This document shows, piece after piece, positions 1 to 7,033 of a DNA stretch of 64,000 bases. Under the pieces are notes generated by a model, which saw only the letters and a program-made list of their open reading frames with translations, did no database searches and was not told where the DNA came from. Within the stretch, counting starts at the first letter, position 1; each line of letters begins with the position of its first letter. This DNA is from Tamlana sp. 2_MG-2023. Its GTDB lineage: Bacteria; Bacteroidota; Bacteroidia; Flavobacteriales; Flavobacteriaceae. The position numbers and the translations under genes are program-made. The stretch spans positions 124,001 to 188,000 of the forward strand of contig NZ_JAUOSF010000007.1 in NCBI RefSeq assembly GCF_030548465.1, in the 5' to 3' direction.

Positions 1-486
1 ATTTGTGGTATCAGGTTGAGAATGTCGTTTCAGTAATTTTTCTAGATCGGCAACATTATTATGCCTAAACTTATAGGATTTGGCGTGGTTCATAGCCATA
101 CCATCCCGAATGGAAGCATGAATATAGGCATCATACAAAATCACATCACCACGCTGGGGGAGTGATGCAAAAAAACCAAGATTAGCATCGTAACCCGAAT
201 TAAAAATCAAAGCCGATTCACTATTATGAAATTGGGCTAACTGCTTTTCAACAAGTGGATATAATTTATGATTTCCAGAAAGCAGTCGCGAACCTGTGGC
301 GCCGTTTTGAAGCATATTCTGCGCCCTCAAAAAATTATGACTATCATTAAAAATAGCTTCGTTTTTAGCAAAGCCTAAGTAATCATTGGATGAAAAATCT
401 ATCAATTGATTTTCTGAGCCCAATTGCCTTAAGGCGTTTTCAGCGTTACGAATTTCTAATTTTTGTTGTAATTTTTCGGGAAACAT
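1..486 (-). CDS. bioF: 8-amino-7-oxononanoate synthase, 5' part (cut by window edge)
   Basis: This is a PLP-dependent alpha-oxoamine synthase. It condenses pimeloyl thioester and alanine in biotin synthesis in the cytosol. The first 162 residues are present, starting at the ATG at 486. They show the family N-terminus: IDFSSNDYLGF near residue 30, GATGSRLLSGNH near residue 80, and FNSGYDANLGFF followed by DAYIHASIRDG. The PLP lysine lies outside the window. A related enzyme of the same fold, Kbl, is encoded at 43888-45081, but this N-terminus is of the BioF type. A promoter-like TATATTTA lies just upstream of the ATG. Other biotin genes may follow beyond position 1; this cannot be checked here. 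Confidence 0.88.
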   Translation of the reverse strand, partial: MFPEKLQQKLEIRNAENALRQLGSENQLIDFSSNDYLGFAKNEAIFNDSHNFLRAQNMLQNGATGSRLLSGNHKLYPLVEKQLAQFHNSESALIFNSGYDANLGFFASLPQRGDVILYDAYIHASIRDGMAMNHAKSYKFRHNNVADLEKLLKRHSQPDTTN

Positions 487-559
487 GCCGTAAATATACT
501 CCGAAATTTAAGCATTCTCATAAATTATAACCTCATGATTTCCTTTAGTACAATTTCTG

Positions 560-567
560 TACTTTTG
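560..567 (+). promoter_or_regulatory. -7 promoter box TACTTTTG
   Basis: TACTTTTG fits the Bacteroidota -7 consensus TAnnTTTG exactly. It would place the transcription start about 15 nt before the ATG of the secreted protein at 587. No clear -33 TTTG was seen at the usual distance. Confidence 0.5.
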
Positions 568-586
568 AAGTCATTTACAACAACTT

Positions 587-1030
587 ATGAAATCTTATCT
601 CTTTATTCTTTTATTCTCTTTTTCACTTATCGGTTTTGCCCAAGACAACCACATTGTAAAAACAGATGATGGCCGACGGGTTTTACTGAAAGCCGATTTC
701 ACCTGGGAATATATTGACGCGAAAGCCCCTGAAGAAAATGCTATTGAAGCGGCTGTCGCTAAAAACGAAAATGCTTGTCAAATTACCGCCGATTATGAAG
801 AACCTAAACTGAATGGCAAGATACAAGCACAACTCAAAAAAGGCCGTGCCACGATAGATCATGTTAAGGAAAAAGTGGCTAGTGATTATGAATGCCAAGC
901 TAGTGATGTGCTCCTTTTATGGGTAAAGGAGCAAAAATCTAAAGCCGTTTATATGTTTTGCGCCAATGGAACAAAAGTGAAATACAAACGTATGGGAAAT
1001 TCGATTATTGAGGCTGGGAAGTTTTTTTAA
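587..1030 (+). CDS. secreted protein, DUF3157-like N-terminal motif
   Basis: A 147-aa protein with a clear Sec signal peptide (lysine, then a hydrophobic stretch ending GFAQ at about residue 19). After it comes VKTDDGRRVLLKADFTWEYI, a pattern I associate with DUF3157-type exported proteins ('DGR.V.L..DFTWEY'). The rest is charged, with three cysteines (CQITAD, YECQAS, MFCANG) that could form disulfides. Function is unknown. It is a single-gene unit with its own promoter box and a hairpin terminator right after the stop codon. The family link is from memory and tentative; that it is secreted is well supported by the sequence. Confidence 0.75.
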   Translation: MKSYLFILLFSFSLIGFAQDNHIVKTDDGRRVLLKADFTWEYIDAKAPEENAIEAAVAKNENACQITADYEEPKLNGKIQAQLKKGRATIDHVKEKVASDYECQASDVLLLWVKEQKSKAVYMFCANGTKVKYKRMGNSIIEAGKFF

Positions 1031-1033
1031 CTT

Positions 1034-1054
1034 GCTCTAGTTTAGAGCGTTTTT
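1034..1054 (+). terminator. intrinsic terminator after 587-1030
   Basis: GCTCTA and TAGAGC form a 6-bp stem around a 3-nt loop, followed by GTTTTT. It starts four bases after the stop codon of the upstream gene. Confidence 0.6.
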
Positions 1055-1166
1055 CGAAACTTTAAAAAGAGATGTTAATATTGCTTATACCCCTGAGATA
1101 AAGGAGTTGCATTGAGCAACCAACTTAAAATTAATTCCTCAACTCTTGGGTGTTTTTTGTTGAAAT

Positions 1167-1283
1167 TTATTCTGTTTCTTTTTTTAATATCTTTTCAATC
1201 TTAGACAAAATAACTTCATCATTACAATCTAGTATAAATTGTATGATTTCAAGTTTTATTGCATTCATTTCAGATTTTGTCAT
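1167..1283 (-). CDS. possible 38-aa small protein downstream of toxin
   Basis: An ATG at 1283 opens a 38-codon frame two bases after the toxin stop codon, ending in TAA at 1167. The peptide begins MTKSEMNAIKLEIIQFILDC and ends KIEKILKKETE, so it is a predicted amphipathic helix. Short helical peptides of this look occur as N-terminal parts of antitoxins in Bacteroidota, but I cannot assign it. The tight spacing suggests it is translated with the toxin-antitoxin pair. It is too short for coding statistics to decide. Confidence 0.35.
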   Translation of the reverse strand: MTKSEMNAIKLEIIQFILDCNDEVILSKIEKILKKETE

Positions 1284-1285
1284 AA

Positions 1286-1576
1286 TTATTTAGTCTTCTT
1301 TTCTGGATTCTGCCAAGTATTGAATACAGAATATACAATTACTTTATTTTTATCGATTTCATAAACAATTAAAAATGGAAAGCGTTTTATAAACGCTTCT
1401 CGATAGGGTTTTCTTTTTAAAGGAAAGTGTTCTGGGTTCGCTGTGATTCTATCAAAATACGTCTCTAAGTGTTCTAAAAATGCTTCTCCTAAACCTATAC
1501 GCTTTTCTTCATAATAAAGGTAAGCCTCTATGGTTTCTGAGTTAGCTTCGTCTTTAACTTCTAAATCATATTTCAT
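1286..1576 (-). CDS. ParE/RelE-superfamily toxin
   Basis: A 96-aa protein with the ParE-like fold pattern: DEANSETIEAYLYYEEKRIGLGEAF (helical N-terminus), then HFPLKRKPYREAFIKRFPFLIVYEI and VIVYSVFNTWQNP, the C-terminal strand typical of the family. ParE toxins inhibit gyrase and RelE toxins cleave mRNA on the ribosome; which applies cannot be told from sequence. Its ATG overlaps the stop codon of the antitoxin gene upstream (TAATG), which indicates translational coupling. The pairing with a PF09720-type antitoxin supports a type II toxin-antitoxin module. Confidence 0.85.
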   Translation of the reverse strand: MKYDLEVKDEANSETIEAYLYYEEKRIGLGEAFLEHLETYFDRITANPEHFPLKRKPYREAFIKRFPFLIVYEIDKNKVIVYSVFNTWQNPEKKTK

Positions 1577-1812
1577 TAACTAGCAGCGTTTCTTGCGTTT
1601 TCTTTAACTTGTTCCCAAGTAAACGATTTGCTCTCCCCTTTTAAATGGGCTTCTCTTCGCTTATCAATAATTTGGTACTGCTCTTCGCTTAATGACAGTT
1701 CTTGTTCATCTTCCTGATAGCTTTCCGCCAATGCTTTTATCATTTTTAACAATCTAACATCAGCATTATTTATGTACTCTTTAACAGCTTCTCTTAATTC
1801 TAATGTTGCCAT
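1576..1812 (-). CDS. type II antitoxin (addiction module protein family)
   Basis: A 78-aa acidic helical protein. The segment LSEEQYQIIDKRREAHLKGESKSFTWEQVKENAR (residues 40-73) is the hallmark of the short 'addiction module component' family (PF09720-like), which pairs with ParE/RelE toxins. The N-terminus probably dimerises or binds DNA. It is the first gene of the module, as is usual for type II systems in which the antitoxin autorepresses. The putative operator/promoter 1832-1852 is just upstream and is duplicated upstream of the second module at 6913-6933. Confidence 0.82.
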   Translation of the reverse strand: MATLELREAVKEYINNADVRLLKMIKALAESYQEDEQELSLSEEQYQIIDKRREAHLKGESKSFTWEQVKENARNAAS

Positions 1813-1831
1813 AATATTTTTTGTTTCTTAT

Positions 1832-1852
1832 TGTAAAGATACAATTTCTGTT
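1832..1852 (-). promoter_or_regulatory. promoter/operator of toxin-antitoxin module 1, shared with module 2
   Basis: These 21 bases are identical to 6913-6933 upstream of the second toxin-antitoxin operon. On the minus strand they contain TATCTTTA, one base from the -7 consensus TAnnTTTG. The box overlaps an imperfect inverted repeat, TGTA-N4-TACA. This looks like a promoter with an overlapping repressor site. Confidence 0.5.
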
Positions 1853-1956
1853 TCATCTTTTATTTTATCCTATTGAATCCTATTTATTAACAGCTTCTTG
1901 AAAATCGCCTAAGTCGTTGACTAAGCATATTATGCTGAAAATTCTATTGACTCCCA

Positions 1957-3174
1957 TTACCGCCTTCTATTTGGCAATAACGGCGGTGGTTCTCCCGAAA
2001 AAGGATTCCAACGACTAATACTTTTAGCTTCCATCCCTGCTGCATTGATAACAGACCGATCGCCATAGCGTTCGCGCATTCTATCTATAGCTTGTGATAA
2101 ATGCAATTGTTTTTCATTGTCTTCAAACAAGTTAATTTGATGCCCTCCAGAAACCAGATGACTAAATTTCACACCAATAAGCCGCACTAATAATCGGCGG
2201 TTATACAGCTTCCTAAACAAATCTAAAGCTATCGGAATAATGGTATGATCCATGGCACTATACGGAATACGCTGCTGTTGGGTGTAGGTTTGAAAATCGG
2301 AATACCTAATTTTAAAGGTAATACAAGCCGTGAGCTTATCACCGCGCCGCAATTGATAGGCTAAATTTTCGGTCATTGCTACGATGATTCCCCTAAGTTT
2401 TGCTACATCAATGGTGTCTTTATTAAAAGTGCGTTCTGTTGAAATAGACTTACGCTCATGGTACTGCACCACAGGGTTATTATCAATACCATTAGCCTTT
2501 CTCCAGATACTCAATCCGTTTTTACCCAACACCCGATGCATCATATCCATAGGCATATCCTGCACAGTTTTAATCTGTTTCACACCCAAATCGCACAAGG
2601 TTTTATAAGTCACCTCCCCAACCATAGGGATTTTTCTAACGGAAAGTGGTGCTAAAAAAGGTTTTTCATTTCCTGTTAAAATCCGAATTTCATTATTAGG
2701 TTTGGCTTCACCTGTCGCAATTTTAGAAACCGTTTTATTCATTGACAAACCAAAGGAAATAGGCAACCCCGTTTCTTTTATAATACGTTGCCGTAACTCG
2801 GAAGCCAGTTTATGGCAGCCAAAAAACTTATCCATTCCTGTAAGATCGATGTAAAATTCATCAATAGAAGCTTTTTCGTAAAGCGGGACACTTTCGTTAA
2901 TCACATCGGTAACATCTTTAGAGAAATTACTATAAACCCCCGCATTACCACGAAGCACCACAGCTTCCGGACAGAGCATTTTGGCCATACGCATGGGCAT
3001 GGCTGAATGCACACCAAATTTTCTAGCCTCATAACTGCAGGAGGCCACCACCCCACGATCGGACGTCCCTCCAATAAGCACAGGGCGTCCAATTAAACGA
3101 CTGTCTAGCAGACGTTCGCAAGACACAAAAAAGGTATCTAAATCCATATGAACAATGGCACGATCTTTTAACAT
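1957..3174 (-). CDS. Y-family DNA polymerase (DinB-like, paired with DnaE)
   Basis: A 405-aa translesion polymerase. The catalytic motifs are intact: IVHMDLDTFFVSCE at the N-terminus (metal-binding Asp and the steric-gate aromatic residue) and KASIDEFYIDLTG around residue 104. The palm, thumb (HhH at VRKIPMVGEVTYKTLCDLG) and little-finger domains follow. QINLF near residue 345 resembles a beta-clamp binding motif, and the tail is proline/arginine-rich. Its first 7 bases overlap the end of dnaE, so both are translated from one message. It differs from the second, more standard DinB at 22081-23178 (DLDTFF instead of DMDAFY). By analogy with ImuB-DnaE2 cassettes I infer a role in damage-induced mutagenesis, although unlike ImuB it keeps its catalytic residues. 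Confidence 0.88.
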   Translation of the reverse strand: MLKDRAIVHMDLDTFFVSCERLLDSRLIGRPVLIGGTSDRGVVASCSYEARKFGVHSAMPMRMAKMLCPEAVVLRGNAGVYSNFSKDVTDVINESVPLYEKASIDEFYIDLTGMDKFFGCHKLASELRQRIIKETGLPISFGLSMNKTVSKIATGEAKPNNEIRILTGNEKPFLAPLSVRKIPMVGEVTYKTLCDLGVKQIKTVQDMPMDMMHRVLGKNGLSIWRKANGIDNNPVVQYHERKSISTERTFNKDTIDVAKLRGIIVAMTENLAYQLRRGDKLTACITFKIRYSDFQTYTQQQRIPYSAMDHTIIPIALDLFRKLYNRRLLVRLIGVKFSHLVSGGHQINLFEDNEKQLHLSQAIDRMRERYGDRSVINAAGMEAKSISRWNPFSGEPPPLLPNRRR

Positions 3175-6146
3175 ACTGCTGGTATTTCTTTTTGAGGTTC
3201 CACATATCTAGGATCTTGAACTATCGCGCTTTTAAACATAGAAGTCACTTCGATATGAATACACCCAAATTCTTCTAAAACCTTCCCAGTAAGGGTATAA
3301 ACCCCTTTCCCTCTAAAAGGAAACTGACGCGCTACAGGCGGAAAATGAACCGTATCTATAAAATGACCTTTCCCATCTAAAAAGGTTCCGAAATACATAA
3401 CTTTCTGATTTTTGGTAACCGTATGTTTCGTGGTCACCAAATAGCCATCTATAGTGATTCGTTTTCCTATGAAATTTGATAAATCTGAAGCTAAAAACAC
3501 CATACTAGATGGTTTTTCTAACAATTTAAAAGGATTGCAAAGCGGAAAACCTAAAAGCTCTAATTCTTCAAAAGCATTTTCCAATAGTGTACTTGGTAGT
3601 TTTGGCATTTTATAATGAACTTTTTCAGATTGAAATAAGGTCGCACGCGGGCTTTCAACCTTTATTTTTCGAATTTTTAAATGGGCTTCCCAAAGCAATT
3701 CCCGCTTGTTAACGCCTGTAAAACGAAACCCATTAATTTTTATAAGAATAGAAATTTGTTCTATGGAAATAGGCACGCGAGTTATAAAATCATCTAAACT
3801 CTTAAAAGCACCATGGGCTTGACGTTCGCGCAGTAATAACTGAATGGTTTTAGCTTCTAAGGCATGCAAAAACATAAAGCCTAAAAAAATGGTTTTACCT
3901 TGAATAACGGCTTCAGTAAAACTTCTATTAACACAAGGCGCTTCAATAATACCACCATGCATTCTAGCTTCATGTGCATAAAAATCGGTTTGATAAAATC
4001 CACCAAAATTATTAAGCGTAGCCACCATATATTCCAACGGATAGTAAGCCTTTAAAAACAAGCTCTGATAACTCTCAACCGCATAAGACGCGGAATGCCC
4101 TTTGGCAAAAGCATACCCCGCAAAACTTTCTATTTGATTCCAAATTTGATGAATAACGGCCTCCGGCTCTCCTTTTTGCTTACAATTATCAAAAAACAAC
4201 TGTTTAACGCTTAAAAATTCTTCCCTAGAACGAAATTTACCAGACATCCCTCGGCGTAATTTATCAGCTTCAGCTAAAGAGAGTCCGCCAAAATAATGCG
4301 CCACTTTTATAACGTCTTCTTGATATACCATAACTCCATAAGTTTCGGGCATGATATTAAGCAGTACGGGATGCGCTCTTTTTCGGTATTCCGGGTAACG
4401 GTGCCGTAAAATATATTCACGCATCATACCTGACTTCGCCACCCCAGGACGAATAATAGAACTCGCAGCCACCAAACCTAAATACGTATCTACCTGTAAT
4501 TTTTTAAGCAGCATACGCATGGCTGGCGATTCCACATAAAAACAACCAATCGCTTTAGCATTTCTAAGCAAATCCTTAATTTTTTCATCTTGCTTAAACC
4601 GTTTAATATCATGTATATCTACAGGTGGTTTTTCAGGGTGATTGTATTTAACAATATCAACAGCATCCTTGATTTTCCCTAGTCCGCGCTGACTTAAAAT
4701 ATCAAATTTGTACAAGCCAATATCTTCGGCTGTAATCATATCAAACTGTGTGGTTGCGAAACCTTTGGGCGGTAAAAAAGTAGCGGTATAATAATGTATG
4801 GGTTTTTCTGAAATGATAATACCACTGGCATGAAGTCCTAAATAATTAGGAAAGCCTTGAATGTACTTGCTATACACCAAAACGAGTTTAGAAAGTTTAT
4901 CCAAATCTTGCTCCTGATAACGCCCTTTGGTCAATTTATCAATTTCTTCCTTCGGAAGACCAAAAACCTTACCCAACTCACGCACCGAAGCCTTAAATTT
5001 AAAGGTATTATAAACAGCAAGCAAGGCGGTGTTTTTAAAATTTTTAAAAATGAATTGCGTGATATCGTCACGATCTTTCCATGAAAAATCGATATCAAAA
5101 TCTGGCGGATTTTTACGGTATAAATTAATAAACCGCTCAAAATACAAGTCTAATTCTATGGGATCTACATCTGTAATACGCAGCAAATAGGCTACAATAC
5201 TATTAGCACCACTACCACGACCGACATAAAAATAATCTTGAGACCGTGCATATTCTAAAATTTTCCAGTTGATTAAAAAGTACGACACAAAACCTTTTTC
5301 TTTAATAATTTCTAACTCTTTTTTTATGCGGCTATCAATGGCTTCATTAGGATTTTCGTAACGGTAACTTATCCCTGCATAGGTTAATTTTTTCAGCAAC
5401 TCGTAATCTGAATCTTCACTTTTAGTATAGGCTTTTTGATTATTGGGTACTTCGTTTGAAAAGTCGAAATCTACATGACAATCGTTTAAAATGGCTGCTG
5501 TATTATTTAAAAGCTCTGGAAATTCTTGATAGGTGTCACACAAATCTTTATACGATAACATACAGTCTGTTTCCACACCTTCTTCACTTTTAGGCAACTT
5601 GCTCAATAAAGTATTATTATCTATAGCTCGTAATAAGCGGTGGGTATTAAAACCTTTTTTATTTTCGAAAGACACGGTTTGCAAAACCACGAGTTTATCT
5701 CTTAAATTTTTCCATTTAGAAAACTTAAGCGCATTAAGATCTTGCGGTTTGATGCCTAAAAATTCATTCTGTTTTAGATGCCATTCCTTTTGAGATTTAT
5801 AAGGATAAATGACAAAAACATCTTCTAATTGAGGAGCAATCTCAGGAATCTCTAAACGATTGTCATGTAAAAACTGCGACAAGTAAGCGTTTATATTTTG
5901 AAACCCTTTATTGTTCTTGGCCAGCAAGACAAATTGCTGATCTGCCCCATTTCTAAAATCGACACCCAACACAGGCTTGATTTCATATTTTTCAGATAAT
6001 CTCGTAAAATCTAAACATGCTGAAGTATTATTAATATCAGTTAAGGCTAAAGTTTTAAAGCCATTTTTAGATGCTATAGCAAGCAACCTTTCTGGTTTTA
6101 TGGTGCCATAACGCAAGCTGTAATATGAGTGACAATTGAGATACAT
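3168..6146 (-). CDS. short DNA polymerase III alpha subunit (error-prone DnaE type)
   Basis: A 992-aa family C polymerase, much shorter than the ~1400-residue replicative DnaE of Bacteroidota, so it is probably a second, accessory alpha subunit. In order: an N-terminal PHP domain (MYLNCHSYYSLRYG, LALTDINN), the polymerase core with PDFDIDF (two catalytic Asp near residue 350) and YKFDIL (third Asp), a helix-hairpin-helix region (ISILIKINGFRFTGVNKREL), and a C-terminal OB fold (RITIDGYLVTTKHTV). It overlaps the following Y-family polymerase gene by 7 nt. The promoter lies directly at the start codon and abuts an inverted repeat (6162-6176) suited to a repressor. The role as an inducible translesion polymerase is inferred from size and neighbour. 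Confidence 0.88.
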   Translation of the reverse strand: MYLNCHSYYSLRYGTIKPERLLAIASKNGFKTLALTDINNTSACLDFTRLSEKYEIKPVLGVDFRNGADQQFVLLAKNNKGFQNINAYLSQFLHDNRLEIPEIAPQLEDVFVIYPYKSQKEWHLKQNEFLGIKPQDLNALKFSKWKNLRDKLVVLQTVSFENKKGFNTHRLLRAIDNNTLLSKLPKSEEGVETDCMLSYKDLCDTYQEFPELLNNTAAILNDCHVDFDFSNEVPNNQKAYTKSEDSDYELLKKLTYAGISYRYENPNEAIDSRIKKELEIIKEKGFVSYFLINWKILEYARSQDYFYVGRGSGANSIVAYLLRITDVDPIELDLYFERFINLYRKNPPDFDIDFSWKDRDDITQFIFKNFKNTALLAVYNTFKFKASVRELGKVFGLPKEEIDKLTKGRYQEQDLDKLSKLVLVYSKYIQGFPNYLGLHASGIIISEKPIHYYTATFLPPKGFATTQFDMITAEDIGLYKFDILSQRGLGKIKDAVDIVKYNHPEKPPVDIHDIKRFKQDEKIKDLLRNAKAIGCFYVESPAMRMLLKKLQVDTYLGLVAASSIIRPGVAKSGMMREYILRHRYPEYRKRAHPVLLNIMPETYGVMVYQEDVIKVAHYFGGLSLAEADKLRRGMSGKFRSREEFLSVKQLFFDNCKQKGEPEAVIHQIWNQIESFAGYAFAKGHSASYAVESYQSLFLKAYYPLEYMVATLNNFGGFYQTDFYAHEARMHGGIIEAPCVNRSFTEAVIQGKTIFLGFMFLHALEAKTIQLLLRERQAHGAFKSLDDFITRVPISIEQISILIKINGFRFTGVNKRELLWEAHLKIRKIKVESPRATLFQSEKVHYKMPKLPSTLLENAFEELELLGFPLCNPFKLLEKPSSMVFLASDLSNFIGKRITIDGYLVTTKHTVTKNQKVMYFGTFLDGKGHFIDTVHFPPVARQFPFRGKGVYTLTGKVLEEFGCIHIEVTSMFKSAIVQDPRYVEPQKEIPAVC

Positions 6147-6153
6147 AGTTTAG

Positions 6154-6176
6154 CAAAATTAACTACATTTAGTAGT
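6154..6176 (-). promoter_or_regulatory. promoter and putative operator of the dnaE-Y-polymerase operon
   Basis: On the minus strand TAATTTTG (6161 to 6154) matches TAnnTTTG exactly and would start transcription about 4-6 nt before the ATG at 6146, giving an almost leaderless mRNA. Directly upstream lies the perfect inverted repeat ACTAC-N5-GTAGT (6162-6176), in the spacer where a repressor would block RNA polymerase. A damage-responsive repressor is a reasonable guess; none is encoded nearby. Confidence 0.5.
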
Positions 6177-6345
6177 AAATGTTGCTTAAATTTGTAGCAA
6201 TTTACATAGAAGGGAATGAAAAGTTTGCAGATAACCTTAAGAGCCAAGAGTCTCAGTTTTGAGTAGTGCAGTGCTCGATTACACAGTTAAACGATTCTAC
6301 AAATAAACAGTTCACGCAATAGTCAATAATCAATCTCAGGCATTA

Positions 6346-6669
6346 TCATTTATTCTTTCCTGGATATTGTCTTGTATCAAAAACCCTTGTGATATAGATT
6401 TTGGTTTTACCGTTTCGGTAAGTGATTTTATAATTGTCGTAGAAAATTTTTCGATATTCTTGTTTCAGATGACTAAAAGATTCATCTATAGAACCAATAT
6501 TTTTAAAATCGTAGTTTGAGTTTTCTAAAATTTTTGGAGCATCAATAACGTTATGAGCTATTTCCAAGGCTTTCTTTTTTCCTATGGTTTTAGAATTAAA
6601 TACTGATATTTTATTTAAATCTTTTAAAGCACGTTTCGTCCAAACAACTGGCTTTATTACAGGTCCCAA
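6346..6669 (-). CDS. RelE/ParE-family toxin
   Basis: A 107-aa protein with the RelE/ParE signature: VVWTKRALKDLNKISVFN near the N-terminus, YRKIFYDNYKITYRNGKTKIYITRVFDTRQYPGK at the end (the 'R.Y.I.Y' and 'V.DTRQ.P' strands). It is the toxin of a second type II module. Its start overlaps the antitoxin gene by 13 nt. It is clearly diverged from the toxin at 1286-1576, so the two modules are not a recent duplication. The target (gyrase or mRNA) cannot be told. Confidence 0.83.
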   Translation of the reverse strand: MGPVIKPVVWTKRALKDLNKISVFNSKTIGKKKALEIAHNVIDAPKILENSNYDFKNIGSIDESFSHLKQEYRKIFYDNYKITYRNGKTKIYITRVFDTRQYPGKNK

Positions 6670-6893
6670 CTATCAGCAATTTTATGTGCTTCTTCAGTAT
6701 TATAAACCCTACCAGCCTTTATATCTGCTTCGGATTCAGCCATAAATACATCTTCACGCATTTGCTCTAAAGATGTAGCTTCCTTAACCTTTTTCATAGA
6801 CTTTATCATGTTTTTCACAGCTTCCACAAACGTCGGATCTTTGGATTCTAACAACGCCTTTTCTATCCATTTTATTTCTGCCTGTATGTCCAT
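6657..6893 (-). CDS. type II antitoxin of second module
   Basis: A 78-aa acidic helical protein. Its end (EADIKAGRVYNTEEAHKIADSWDL) matches the 'ADI.AGRV...EE' tail seen in antitoxins next to RelE/ParE genes in Bacteroidota. It precedes and overlaps the toxin gene. The same 21-nt promoter block as in module 1 lies 20 nt upstream of its ATG. Its sequence is unlike the antitoxin of module 1, so the shared promoter stands out. Confidence 0.78.
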   Translation of the reverse strand: MDIQAEIKWIEKALLESKDPTFVEAVKNMIKSMKKVKEATSLEQMREDVFMAESEADIKAGRVYNTEEAHKIADSWDL

Positions 6894-6912
6894 GCTATTT
6901 CTCTTTTACTCC

Positions 6913-6933
6913 TGTAAAGATACAATTTCTGTT
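6913..6933 (-). promoter_or_regulatory. promoter/operator of toxin-antitoxin module 2
   Basis: A 21-nt exact copy of 1832-1852, with TATCTTTA as -7-like box on the minus strand and the TGTA-N4-TACA inverted repeat. Homology between the flanks on either side does not obviously continue. Confidence 0.5.
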
Positions 6934-7033
6934 CTACATTTTTTAATTTCAGTTATCGGTTACACAATTAAACAAATAAGCCAAGAGTTTCAATGTCATG
7001 TTTAGTCTTCCGTCAATATTTTCAACTAAACGG

